Shown in pieces: positions 40,307 to 48,479 of a stretch of DNA of 49,179 bases. Both the position numbers and the translations under genes were made by a program. The stretch's first letter is position 1. The number at the start of each line of letters is the position of its first letter. The notes beneath the pieces were generated by a model that had not been told where the DNA came from, did not search any database, and saw nothing but the letters and a program-made list of their open reading frames with translations. The DNA comes from F1-60-MAGs027 sp044344715 (lineage in GTDB: Bacteria; Actinomycetota; Acidimicrobiia; Acidimicrobiales; Ilumatobacteraceae): positions 1 through 49,179 of the forward strand of contig JBIJCI010000005.1 of assembly GCA_044344715.1 (NCBI GenBank). The letters are read 5' to 3'.

Positions 40307-40723
40307 CTAGTGATACCAGATTCGCTGGTGCTCGCGGCTCTGGCGGTGGAGAAGCAGTGCGAACAGGGCTCCATCCATTGCAAACGACAGGAGGCTGGCT
40401 CCGAAGAGCCGGTACCGGATTGGCGCCCCGAGCTGACTGTACGCCACGAAGGTGAGCACGAACGGCGAAGCAGCAGCTGCGACCGACACCCGCCAGCCGA
40501 CCCTCCGCTCGTTTGCCATGAGAAATCCGCCGAGCACGTAGCCGGCCGCCACGAGTAGACCCAGCAGCAACCCGAGCGCATAACGCTCGCGGAAATAATG
40601 CAGGACTCCGCCGCCATCCACAACCTCGACGAGCGCAAAGAACCCGTTGAAGTAGAGCAACCACGTCGCAATCTGTAGGGTTTGCGGCTGCATTCGGTCC
40701 AGCCATTTGCGTCGATCGAGCAT
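40307..40723 (-). CDS. Small membrane protein, function unknown
   Basis: 138-residue protein with four hydrophobic segments (starting at about residues 16, 45, 78 and 108) and basic ends: TLQIATWLLYFNGFFALVE, YALGLLLGLLVAAGYVLGG, SVAAAASPFVLTFVA and LLSFAMDGALFALLLH. I do not recognise a family; the layout resembles small DoxX- or DUF-type four-helix membrane proteins. The frame extends upstream over era, so ATG 40723 is taken. It diverges from era and precedes MaoC. Confidence 0.72.
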   Translation of the reverse strand: MLDRRKWLDRMQPQTLQIATWLLYFNGFFALVEVVDGGGVLHYFRERYALGLLLGLLVAAGYVLGGFLMANERRVGWRVSVAAAASPFVLTFVAYSQLGAPIRYRLFGASLLSFAMDGALFALLLHRQSREHQRIWYH

Positions 40724-40770
40724 CCGAAGAGTCTGGCAGAGCGCTGGGCGGGCTGCGCGGCGGGCGGGGT

Positions 40771-40776
40771 TAGCGT
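40771..40776 (+). promoter_or_regulatory. Putative -10 box (TAGCGT) for era
   Basis: TAGCGT is followed by 8 nt (TCGGTGCG) and the ATG at 40785. Confidence 0.35.
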
Positions 40777-40784
40777 TCGGTGCG

Positions 40785-41624
40785 ATGCGAAGCGGGTTCG
40801 TGAGCCTGATCGGGCGTCCGAACGTCGGCAAGTCCAGCCTGATCAATGCTGCCTGTGGTCGGAAGGTCACGATCGTGTCGGACAAGCCGCAGACGACGCG
40901 AACGAGGGTCAGGGGTGTCGTCCACAGGGATGAATCGCAAATCGTCTTCGTCGATACTCCGGGAATCCACAAGCCCGTCACCGAACTCGGACGACGCGTG
41001 AACACCACCGCCATCGACTCCATCCGCGAGGTTGACATCACCGCGCTCGTCGTGGATGCGACCCAGACGTTCGGTCGCGGTGATCGATTCGTTGCCGAAC
41101 GCCTCGACATGACGCGCAGTGTCGTGGTTCTCAACAAGATCGACCGTGCCGATCGTGCCCAGGTGGTGCGGCAGCTTTCGGCATTGGCCGAACTTGATGC
41201 GCTCGCCTTCTTCCCGGTCTCCGCGCGCACCGGGGCCGGGGTCGACGTGCTCGTGGATTGGCTCGGATCGAACCTTCCCGAGGGCGCTGCGTTGTTCCCA
41301 CCCGACATCGTTCGTGAGACCCCCGATACCCAGTGGGTCGCGGATCTCGTGCGGGAACAGTTGTTGGCGCACATGCGCGAGGAGGTCCCGTACTCCATTG
41401 CAACCCGCGTGACGGAATACGAATGGCCGAGGGTGCGTTGTGAGATCGTCGTAGAACGCGAAAGTCAGAAGGGCATGGTCATCGGCAAGGGAGGCCATGT
41501 GCTTCGCGACGTTGGAATCGCGGTTCGTCAGCAGATGGCGGAGGGTGCGTACCTCGAACTACACGTCGTGGTTGAGGACGATTGGCAGCATCGCCCCGAC
41601 CTCATCGAGCGTCTGGGTTACTGA
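40785..41624 (+). CDS. era: GTPase Era
   Basis: Ribosome maturation GTPase that binds 16S rRNA, 279 aa. G domain: GRPNVGKSSLIN at residue 9, PQTTRTRVRGV (switch I), DTPGIHKP, NKID. C-terminal KH domain: ESQKGMVIGKGGHVLRDVG. Both are intact. It is the only gene in its transcription unit here, while in many actinobacteria it follows phoH-ybeY-corC; those genes end 12.3 kb to the left. Confidence 0.95.
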   Translation: MRSGFVSLIGRPNVGKSSLINAACGRKVTIVSDKPQTTRTRVRGVVHRDESQIVFVDTPGIHKPVTELGRRVNTTAIDSIREVDITALVVDATQTFGRGDRFVAERLDMTRSVVVLNKIDRADRAQVVRQLSALAELDALAFFPVSARTGAGVDVLVDWLGSNLPEGAALFPPDIVRETPDTQWVADLVREQLLAHMREEVPYSIATRVTEYEWPRVRCEIVVERESQKGMVIGKGGHVLRDVGIAVRQQMAEGAYLELHVVVEDDWQHRPDLIERLGY

Positions 41625-41647
41625 CGATCGGCATCGCTGCATCGTCA
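41622..41647. terminator. Hairpin between era and lipoprotein gene
   Basis: Perfect 7-bp arms TGACGAT (41622-41628) and ATCGTCA (41641-41647) with a 12-nt loop. The arms cover both stop codons of the convergent genes. Confidence 0.5.
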
Positions 41648-42280
41648 ACCGCTCGCGGATAGTACGGCGAGGTAATCGTCGTAGGTAACGGCCGAACCGG
41701 GTGACGTGAGATCGCCTGCCCCGCGCGGTACCGGAATGTCGGCCCCATCGACGTTGAAGATGACCTGTCCGATGCCGGGACGTCGCGTCAGCGTCAGGAC
41801 GATTTGCGCAATGGCGAGCCGCTGGTCCAGTGGCTCGAGCTCGGATAGGAACGGTGAGGCTGCGGAGACTCGTGCAACGCCACGTCGCACGTCGATCGTG
41901 GCCGTCATACCCCTGGGAAGTGCGCTGCGTAGTCCGGCGTCCTGTGTGGCGTCGTCGAGGCCGGTCAGCAACGTATCCAGCACCTGGGTCGGGGTCGCGG
42001 GGCTCACGATCAGACGCTGGGACCGAACCACGCGGTTGGCGCTGACGAAGTACAACTCCACGTCGTCGTAGAGAATCTCGACGACGGTGGTCGTTACGTC
42101 GACTTCGTCTCGTTCCACCGTTGCATCCGTTGATGCAACCGATGTGGCGACGAGCACGTCCGGAATCTCGGAGGCTTCGAGCGGTACGAACCGCCCCTCA
42201 TCGGGAACGCCGCAGGCTCCCGCCAAGAGCATCGCTCCGAGGACGTAAGCGACCGGTCGTACCCGCCGGGAGCCGATCAT
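41645..42280 (-). CDS. GerMN-domain lipoprotein (LpqB-like position)
   Basis: 211-residue secreted lipoprotein: basic start, hydrophobic YVLGAMLLAGAC with lipobox LAGAC (Cys at about residue 23), a Thr/Val-rich linker, then one GerMN module (VELYFVSANRVV, PTQVLDTLLTGL, RGVARVSAASPF, LAIAQIVLTLT). It starts with an ATG that overlaps the sensor-kinase stop (ATGA). Mycobacterial mtrB is followed by lpqB, a 583-residue GerMN lipoprotein; this one is much shorter and lacks the beta-propeller half. It may modulate the kinase from outside the cell. Confidence 0.85.
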   Translation of the reverse strand: MIGSRRVRPVAYVLGAMLLAGACGVPDEGRFVPLEASEIPDVLVATSVASTDATVERDEVDVTTTVVEILYDDVELYFVSANRVVRSQRLIVSPATPTQVLDTLLTGLDDATQDAGLRSALPRGMTATIDVRRGVARVSAASPFLSELEPLDQRLAIAQIVLTLTRRPGIGQVIFNVDGADIPVPRGAGDLTSPGSAVTYDDYLAVLSASG

Positions 42281-43689
42281 CGTCGACCCCTCGGGATGAC
42301 AACCACGAAACGCGCTCCACCGCTCGGTGACGTGTCGACGTAGGCCTTCCCACCGAGGGCATCCGCATGCTCGGACACGATGGCCAAACCGAGCCCGCTT
42401 CCGACGCTGTTACGTGAGGCCGTACCTCGTGCGAATCGCTCGAAGATGCGCAATCGTTCGCTGACCCCGACACCCGGTCCGTTGTCGTCAACGATGAGAA
42501 GAAGATCGTTCGCATCGTCGCTGCTGAGCATGATCTCCGACGCTCCACCCGCATGGTCGCGGGCATTGTCGAGGAGGTTGAGGAGGATGCGCTCGATGCG
42601 CCGGCGATCCACGACGACGACGTCATTCTCGCCGAGGTCCGATACCACCAGGACGTCTCCGTAGCCGTGGCGTGCGGCAATCCGCTCGATGAGCGGGGCG
42701 AGGTGCAACTCCTCGGCGTTGTCCTGGCCGGCGCGGGCGTCGAGTCTGCTCAATTCCAGGAGATCGAGCACGGTTCGATCAAAGCGTCGAACCTGATTCA
42801 CGATGATGTCGAGGGCTTGACGGTTCCGCTCGGAAAGCTCAGCTGCACGACCCTTCAGCACCTCAACGGCCGCGCCGAGCGAGGTTATCGGTGACCGAAG
42901 CTCGTGGCTGACGTCACTGGCGAATCGCTCCTCTCGCTCGATGCGTTCCTGGACGGCGTCCGCCATTCCGTTGAAGCTTGTCACCAGCTGCTGAAGATCG
43001 GGATCGGAGCCCGGTTCGAGCCTGGTGTTCAGCGAACCGCGGGCAATCGTTGAAGCCGCCTCGGTGACGCGTCGCAGCGGCAGTAGGACGTTGCCACTCA
43101 GCAGATAGCCCAGGCCGCCGGCGACGACGGTGATGGCAAGAACTGCTGCTACCAGGGTTGAGCGGATGGTGCCCAACGTGTCGGCAACGTCACTGATCGG
43201 GAAGATCTCGAAGTACGTGGCATCGATTGCGGGGATGTCGATGGCCACGGCCTCGTACGGGCGGTCGAGAAAATCGACCCGCTGGACGCCGCTGGCCCCT
43301 CCGATCGCATTGCCGACGAAGTCGGCCGGGAGGTTCGATTGGGTGAATCGCAGTGGCGCCTGGGCATAGAAGAGGTTCTCGGAGCCGAGGTGAAGCACGG
43401 CGAAGCCCCCGGGCTGCGTGCGCAGATTGGTGACGACCTCACCGGCGTCCACGCGGGAAACTCCGACCAGCGTGCGCACGAGTTGGGCATTCGCGAGGGC
43501 CTGTTCGCGTGCCGAGAGTGTGGCATTGTCCACCAAGTAGTTGCGCGTTGCGGTGAAGGTCACGACACTGAGGATGACGACACCGGTGAACGTGGCGAGG
43601 GCGAAATATGCGACGATCCGCGAGCGCAAACCGGGACGCAGCCTCAGGCCCCCGACGTGCAGGCGGGAGTTCGGAGTCACGCTGGCCAC
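42277..43689 (-). CDS. Sensor histidine kinase (MtrB-like)
   Basis: 470-residue membrane kinase. First membrane helix about residues 25-47, extracytoplasmic sensor of about 120 residues, second helix about 175-197, HAMP from about 200, H-box FASDVSHELRSP with His262, then N-box NLLDNARDHAG, G1 DDNGPGVG and G2 GSGLGLAIVSEHA. Complete. GTG start. It lies divergent from the OmpR-type regulator and upstream of the GerMN lipoprotein, as MtrB-LpqB, but in MtrAB loci mtrA is normally in the same direction. Confidence 0.92.
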   Translation of the reverse strand: MASVTPNSRLHVGGLRLRPGLRSRIVAYFALATFTGVVILSVVTFTATRNYLVDNATLSAREQALANAQLVRTLVGVSRVDAGEVVTNLRTQPGGFAVLHLGSENLFYAQAPLRFTQSNLPADFVGNAIGGASGVQRVDFLDRPYEAVAIDIPAIDATYFEIFPISDVADTLGTIRSTLVAAVLAITVVAGGLGYLLSGNVLLPLRRVTEAASTIARGSLNTRLEPGSDPDLQQLVTSFNGMADAVQERIEREERFASDVSHELRSPITSLGAAVEVLKGRAAELSERNRQALDIIVNQVRRFDRTVLDLLELSRLDARAGQDNAEELHLAPLIERIAARHGYGDVLVVSDLGENDVVVVDRRRIERILLNLLDNARDHAGGASEIMLSSDDANDLLLIVDDNGPGVGVSERLRIFERFARGTASRNSVGSGLGLAIVSEHADALGGKAYVDTSPSGGARFVVVIPRGRR

Positions 43690-43831
43690 CGTTCAAGCAT
43701 GGCGCAACGACGGCGAGCCGGCGGCACCAAGGGGGAGCATGGTGACCGCCGGCTCGCAACTACAGCGTGATGCATCCGTATGACGGGACTCCGCCGATTG
43801 TGTGCGTTTTGTGTAACGAACGACGGCGCCT

Positions 43832-43844
43832 TGGCAGACTGCCA
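43832..43844 (+). promoter_or_regulatory. Short palindrome at the response-regulator leader
   Basis: TGGCAG-A-CTGCCA, 6-bp arms around one base, ends 4 nt before the ATG at 43849 in the 159-nt divergent control region. It may be an autoregulatory half-site or simply chance; a 1-nt spacer excludes a stable hairpin. Confidence 0.25.
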
Positions 43845-43848
43845 GGTG

Positions 43849-44538
43849 ATGGCACGGGTGCTCCTGGTCGAAGACGACGCCGGCATTCGCGCGGCCCTCG
43901 GTCTGGCGCTCGAGGACGAGGGCTACGACGTCTCGCAGGCCCCCAACGGTCGTCTCGGCCTGGCCCACGTCGCAAGCGAACAACCGGACATCGTCCTGCT
44001 TGATCTACGGCTGCCCGACGTGTCCGGGTTCGAGGTGTGCCGCGAGATACGACAGCGCAGCAACGTACCGATCATCATCGTGACGGCGCAGACTGATACG
44101 CACGACCTCGTTGCCGGCCTCGAGGCCGGAGCCGATGACTACGTCACGAAACCCGTGAACACCAAGGAGTTGGCGGCCAGGATACGAGCCGCGCTGAGGC
44201 GCCTCGTTCGGGAGGCATCCGGGCGCACACCCGACGTGGTTCGTTTCGGCGACGTCGAGTTGCGCAGGGATGCGGGCACCGTGTCAAAGGCGGGAGCGGA
44301 GGTTGCCCTCACCAAGACCGAGCTGCGATTGCTGATCGAGTTCATCGACCATCCGAACATGGTCCTCAGTCGTGATCAACTGCTCGAAAGAGTCTGGGGT
44401 TACGACTACCTCGGTGACAGCCGCCTGGTCGACGCACACATCCGCCGTCTCCGCGTGAAGATCGAGGACGCCCCGAACGAGCCGCGCTTCATCGTTACCG
44501 CGAGAGGTCTCGGGTATCGCTTTCAGGCAGAGGGCTGA
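43849..44538 (+). CDS. OmpR/PhoB-type response regulator (MtrA-like)
   Basis: 229-residue regulator. Receiver: acidic VEDD, phosphoryl Asp52 in LLDLRLPD, then a Thr in IVTAQ and Lys in YVTKPVN. C-terminal winged helix: ALTKTELRLLIEFIDHPNMV, RDQLLERVWGYD, DSRLVDAHIRRLRVKIE and RGLGYRF. ATG 43849 with a GTG one codon earlier. It is the likely partner of the divergent kinase. MtrA in mycobacteria controls cell division and wall genes; the assignment here is by similarity and gene context. Stop end overlaps dinG by 16 bp. Confidence 0.92.
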   Translation: MARVLLVEDDAGIRAALGLALEDEGYDVSQAPNGRLGLAHVASEQPDIVLLDLRLPDVSGFEVCREIRQRSNVPIIIVTAQTDTHDLVAGLEAGADDYVTKPVNTKELAARIRAALRRLVREASGRTPDVVRFGDVELRRDAGTVSKAGAEVALTKTELRLLIEFIDHPNMVLSRDQLLERVWGYDYLGDSRLVDAHIRRLRVKIEDAPNEPRFIVTARGLGYRFQAEG

Positions 44539-46403
44539 CGCACGGTGACGTTTCGCCGTCGCAGATAGAAACGTTCGACGTCTTCCAGCGAGGCGGTCTC
44601 GGGAATGTGCGAGACGCCGGCGAGCACCTTGGTCTTGTAACGCTTGGTGGCCAGTCGCGAATCGAGGATCGCCACCACCCCGTGGTCGCGAGCCGACCGA
44701 ATGAGCCGACCGGCGGCCTGGGCGAGGGTCGCTGCCGCCATGGGAACATCGACGCTCATGAATGCGCCCGGACCGGCATGTTCACGCCGCGCATCTAGGA
44801 GCGGGTCGCGAAGTGCCGGGAACGGCACCTTGTCGATGATGACGAGTCGAAGTGCATCACCCGGAACATCGACACCCTGGAAGTAGCCCCGCGTCGCGAA
44901 CAGGCACGATCGTTCATCCGTTCGGAACGCCTCGAGCAGTGCCTTCTTGGGCATGTCATCCTGGGCGTGCAGCACGATGCCCGCACCGAGGGAGCCGCGC
45001 AAGGATTCGACGGCGAGCGCCATCGCGGAACGGCTGGTGAAGAGCACGAGGGCCGAACCTCCGGACAGCGTTACGAGTTCGGTGATGCGTTCATGAACGC
45101 GTTGTGCCCGAGTTGGATGGTTCGGCTCGGGCAGGTCGGCCGGGAGGTAGAGCAACGAGTTCCGGCGGTAGTCGAACGGACTTGCCACCCGTACGAGGTC
45201 GTCGTCATCGATGTCGAGTCCCAGTCGTCTGGGTAAGCCCGCCGGAATCGTGGCGGACGTGAGGATGGCAACGGTATCGCTCCAAACCGGCCGGAGAACG
45301 CCGTCAACCCGCAACGGTGCTGCGGTGAGTCGCGGTGCATTGCGGGACTCGCTGACGAAATACACCATCTCGGAGTTGGACGCGAGCACCGCGGTGAGAT
45401 CCTCACGTAACCGTTCGGTGCCACGCTTCGCGCGCAGCACTTCGGGACTCTCGTCGGAGGCGGCTCGCACTCCTTCGAGGATCAAGTCGACCTGCGCAAG
45501 CATGCCGCGAATGATGTCGGCCAGGTCCGCAGGGAGACCGTCCTTGAATCGCTCGAGATGACCGGCGGACGTGGCGAGTGCGTTGGGAACCTTCTGTGAA
45601 CGCAGTGCCTTGCGAGCCGTCTCGGCGGCCTGGGCGATGGCTCGCGGTGTCAGCACGATCGAGGCGGTGTCGCTGACCACGTCCTCCAATTCGTGCACCT
45701 CGTCGAAGACGACGACGTCGTGGTGGGGGAGGAATTCCCGGTCGTGTTGCAGGTCGAGACCGTAGAGGCTGAAATTGACGACCACCACGTTTGCAGCGGA
45801 AGCACGTTCACGGGCACGTTCGGAATAGCAGGACTCGCCGAATGCGCAACGGGCAGCACCGGGACATTCGTCCGAGCCGATACTTACCTTCCGCCAGGCA
45901 GAGTCACTCACCGGGAAGGGCACGTCGGAATGGTCGCCACTCTCGGTTTCCGACGACCACTCGATCAGGCGCAGTGTTTCGCGGCGGGTTGTTGCAGACT
46001 CCGCGTCGAACTCCAACGAGTCGTGGGCGGTTTCAATCTCGTTCAAGCGCTGCCTGCAGAGGTAGTTGTTGCGTCCCTTCAGGACCGCCCATGTGAATTC
46101 GATATCGGGGTCGTCCCTGGTGGCCGCCTCGAGCAGGGGAAGGTCGGCGCTGGCCAGCTGGTCCTGGAGGGCCTTGGTGTACGTGGCTACGACGGCAGTC
46201 TGACCGGCGGCAAGAACGGGAACCAGGTAGCCGAGCGTCTTGCCCGTCCCCGTTCCGGCTTGAATCACGAGTGGACGCCGGGTTTCGATTGCATCGGCAA
46301 CGTGACGCACCATGTCGAACTGGCCATCACGCTGCTCGGCCGATTGCAGCGAGCCGATCACCCGTTCAAGGAGATCGGTGGCGCGACGTGCGGCGGGTGT
46401 CAC
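44523..46403 (-). CDS. dinG: DinG-type DNA helicase (XPD-like)
   Basis: 626-residue superfamily 2 helicase. Walker A AGTGTGKT near residue 48, DEVH Walker B in VVVFDEVHELED, and an iron-sulfur domain with four cysteines: LCRQ, DECPG, ARCAFG and SCYS. Helicase motifs IV-VI follow, with GRLIRSARDHG as motif VI. It should unwind DNA in a 5'-3' direction, acting on R-loops or repair intermediates. The GTG start overlaps the uppS stop (GTGA, 4 nt), so it is coupled to uppS. An upstream start at 46508 is inside uppS and is rejected. Confidence 0.92.
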   Translation of the reverse strand: MTPAARRATDLLERVIGSLQSAEQRDGQFDMVRHVADAIETRRPLVIQAGTGTGKTLGYLVPVLAAGQTAVVATYTKALQDQLASADLPLLEAATRDDPDIEFTWAVLKGRNNYLCRQRLNEIETAHDSLEFDAESATTRRETLRLIEWSSETESGDHSDVPFPVSDSAWRKVSIGSDECPGAARCAFGESCYSERARERASAANVVVVNFSLYGLDLQHDREFLPHHDVVVFDEVHELEDVVSDTASIVLTPRAIAQAAETARKALRSQKVPNALATSAGHLERFKDGLPADLADIIRGMLAQVDLILEGVRAASDESPEVLRAKRGTERLREDLTAVLASNSEMVYFVSESRNAPRLTAAPLRVDGVLRPVWSDTVAILTSATIPAGLPRRLGLDIDDDDLVRVASPFDYRRNSLLYLPADLPEPNHPTRAQRVHERITELVTLSGGSALVLFTSRSAMALAVESLRGSLGAGIVLHAQDDMPKKALLEAFRTDERSCLFATRGYFQGVDVPGDALRLVIIDKVPFPALRDPLLDARREHAGPGAFMSVDVPMAAATLAQAAGRLIRSARDHGVVAILDSRLATKRYKTKVLAGVSHIPETASLEDVERFYLRRRNVTVRQPSA

Positions 46404-47089
46404 GCTGGTGCGCGTCCGACCAGCGCGATAGCGGCGTCGAGTTCCTCGGTCCCGAAGTCCGGCCACGAGCAATCGGTGAAGAGCACCCGGGCGCCCGATG
46501 CCTGCCACAACAGGAAGTTGGAGACGCGGGTCTCGCCCGACGTCCGAACGAGCACGTCAACCGGTGGCAGTGATGGGTCGTACATGTTTCGGGATATGGC
46601 GTCGATCGACGCCCCACCGTCGTCCATGGCACGGGATACCGCCCGCACGATCTCCGCCCGACTTCCGTAGTCGAAGGCGACGGTTAGGACCATTCCGGTG
46701 TTGTGGCGTGTGTCCGCGATTGCCTGCCGGATCGCCTTCTGAACGTTCGGCGGCGTGCGCGAGTCGGGCTCGTCGAAGGGTCGACCGATCCAGTTGACGC
46801 GGACGTTGTGGGCGTTCAATTCCTCGATGCGGCCGAATAGCTTCCGGTGGAGGCCGAGGATGTGCCGGATCTCGGAGGGTGGGCGTACCCAGTTCTCCGT
46901 GCTGAAGCCGAAGACGGTGAGCCAACCAACATCGCGGGCTGCGGCCTCGCGTACGACCGATGCCAGCGCCTCCTCTCCGGCGGTATGTCCCGCGGTCCTC
47001 GGGAGCCCGCGCCGACGTGCCCAGCGACCATTGCCGTCCATGATGCAGGCGATGTGGAGTCGGGAGGCGGGCTGCGGCGACGGGGGCAT
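46400..47089 (-). CDS. uppS: Undecaprenyl diphosphate synthase, catalytic-type subunit with altered C-terminus
   Basis: cis-Prenyltransferase for the lipid carrier of wall synthesis, 229 aa. Catalytic parts are intact: CIMDGNGRWA with Asp18 (E. coli Asp26), GFSTENW, and RTSGETRVSNFLLWQ at 182-196 for IPP diphosphate binding. But the segment after WQ reads ASGARV in place of IAYAEL, so the conserved Glu (E. coli Glu213) is Arg201. The protein also stops at LVGRAPA before the usual terminal RRFGG. Both features are those of eukaryotic DHDDS. The adjacent divergent gene supplies the missing elements. Homodimeric activity is therefore doubtful. Confidence 0.9.
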   Translation of the reverse strand: MPPSPQPASRLHIACIMDGNGRWARRRGLPRTAGHTAGEEALASVVREAAARDVGWLTVFGFSTENWVRPPSEIRHILGLHRKLFGRIEELNAHNVRVNWIGRPFDEPDSRTPPNVQKAIRQAIADTRHNTGMVLTVAFDYGSRAEIVRAVSRAMDDGGASIDAISRNMYDPSLPPVDVLVRTSGETRVSNFLLWQASGARVLFTDCSWPDFGTEELDAAIALVGRAPA

Positions 47090-47133
47090 GGTGCGTACGG
47101 GTAACTATCTACTAGTGCGAGGATGTATCAGTC

Positions 47134-47703
47134 GTGAATGCCACAAATCTCTCACATATCCTGCTGTGCGCTGGGACCGTGCGGGAGTGGGCCGATACCA
47201 CCGTCGATGGATGGCGGGAGAGGATTCGCCTCATTGCAGGTGCCTCGATTGCCGGGGGCGCTGCGTGGGCGACGATCGTGCCGAACGGCCAGCCAGACGC
47301 GGGAGGAGCCGCCATCGTCCGCGAGAGGCTGGTCGGCGAACTTGATGGCGTTCGGTATGCGGAACGTGTCGTGTTGCACTCGGACGACGGCGTGACGGTC
47401 ATCGTCGATCCGCTCGCCGACGGCAGGGCGCGAATCGCCGACGCAGTGACACGGTTGGGAAGCGGGGTCGTCAGCGAGCAACGGCTGTCGTCGGTGCTCT
47501 CGGCGCCGGCCCCGGGCGAACCCGATTTGATCGTGGTGCTGGGTGCGGCGGACCACTTGCCGGCATCCCTCGTCTGGGAGCTCGCATATGCAGAACTGGT
47601 CTTCCTCGATGCACCGTGGAGTGCCCTCGATTCCGAACACCTGGAGATGGCCGTCGATGATTTTCGGCGACGTAACCGGCGTTTCGGGGGACTCGATTCC
47701 TGA
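47134..47703 (+). CDS. UppS-like non-catalytic partner (NgBR/Nus1-like)
   Basis: 189-residue cis-prenyltransferase homologue without catalytic residues. Near the N-terminus LLCAGTVREWA aligns with IMDGNGRWA but has Ala13 at the catalytic Asp. At 131-155 DLIVVLGAADHLP replaces the DLVIRTGGEHRIS region, losing both Arg, while LVWELAYAEL keeps Glu154. It ends NRRFGGLDS with the RxG (Arg183-Phe184-Gly185) that the neighbouring uppS lacks. This is the pattern of NgBR/Nus1. GTG start, 44 nt from uppS in divergent orientation; its stop overlaps recO (TGATG). Degenerate but intact, so not a pseudogene. Confidence 0.83.
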   Translation: MNATNLSHILLCAGTVREWADTTVDGWRERIRLIAGASIAGGAAWATIVPNGQPDAGGAAIVRERLVGELDGVRYAERVVLHSDDGVTVIVDPLADGRARIADAVTRLGSGVVSEQRLSSVLSAPAPGEPDLIVVLGAADHLPASLVWELAYAELVFLDAPWSALDSEHLEMAVDDFRRRNRRFGGLDS

Positions 47704-48434
47704 TGCCGCTCTACCGCGACGTCGGGGTTGTGGTTCGTACCCACAAACTCGGGGAAACCGATCGCATCGTGACGGTGGTGACCCAGGACTCGGGTCGGAT
47801 CAGGGCCGTCGCGAAGGGCGTTCGCAAGCCGGGTTCGCGGTTCGGTTCACGGTTGGAGCCGCTCAGTCACGTGCAACTGCAGCTCTACCGGGGTCGGGAG
47901 CTGGACGTCGTCAATCAGGTTGAGTTGGTCGAGGTGGCGAGCGGAATCCGCTCGAGTCTGGAAGCAACCACGGATGCCATGGCGATGTGTGAGATGGTGG
48001 ACCAGTTGTCGCACGATCGCGCACCAGCGCCGCATCTGTACCGGATGCTGGTCGGCGCGCTCCGCCAGTTGGACACCGCCTATGGGCCGTTGGTGTTACC
48101 GGCCCTACAGCTCAGACTGTTGGAGGTGGAGGGGGTCGGGCCGCGGGTGGATGGTTGCATCCGCTGCGGAATCGGTGAGTCACTCGTTGCCTTCGACGTG
48201 GCCGAGGGGGGAGTCCAATGCGCCGATCATCGTCGCGGCGGCTCGATGTCCGGTCCTGCCATTGCGGTCTTGCAGCGGATCCTCGGTGGTGATGTCGCGG
48301 GCACGCTTCGTCGAACCGATCATCAGGAGTCGACCGTCCGTGAGGTCGTCGTCGTGGCACGTACGTTGATCGAACGTCACCTCGAACGACGTCTGCGTGC
48401 CTCTTCGCTCTTCGAGGCGCCCCCACTCGTTTGA
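47703..48434 (+). CDS. recO: DNA repair protein RecO
   Basis: 243-residue RecFOR mediator that loads RecA and anneals strands. N-terminal OB fold: RDVGVVVRTHKLGETDRIVT and GRIRAVAKGVRKPGSRFG. C-terminal helical domain has a zinc site, CIRCG plus CADH, normal for RecO. The ATG shares its first base with the stop of the UppS-like gene (TGATG), showing strong coupling. In mycobacteria recO neighbours era and uppS; here uppS lies just beyond the partner gene and era is 6 kb away. Confidence 0.93.
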   Translation: MPLYRDVGVVVRTHKLGETDRIVTVVTQDSGRIRAVAKGVRKPGSRFGSRLEPLSHVQLQLYRGRELDVVNQVELVEVASGIRSSLEATTDAMAMCEMVDQLSHDRAPAPHLYRMLVGALRQLDTAYGPLVLPALQLRLLEVEGVGPRVDGCIRCGIGESLVAFDVAEGGVQCADHRRGGSMSGPAIAVLQRILGGDVAGTLRRTDHQESTVREVVVVARTLIERHLERRLRASSLFEAPPLV

Positions 48435-48466
48435 CATCGTTGCGCGATGAGGCGCACCGATTTGGG

Positions 48467-48472
48467 TAGCCT
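48467..48472 (+). promoter_or_regulatory. Putative -10 box (TAGCCT) for glyQS
   Basis: TAGCCT is followed by 7 nt (GCTCGGG) and the ATG at 48480. Confidence 0.35.
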
Positions 48473-48479
48473 GCTCGGG

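Noticed and set aside
42121..42138. 7-bp inverted repeat TTGCATC/GATGCAA
   Set aside because: It lies inside the GerMN lipoprotein coding sequence and is explained by Asp-Ala codon use.
46404..46508. N-terminal extension of DinG from 46508
   Set aside because: Those 35 residues are translated from uppS coding sequence in another frame; GTG 46403 gives a GTGA junction.
47134..47703. UppS-like gene as a decaying pseudogene
   Set aside because: The frame is intact, has coupled overlap with recO, and keeps AYAEL and RRFGG while losing only catalytic residues, a pattern not expected from random decay.
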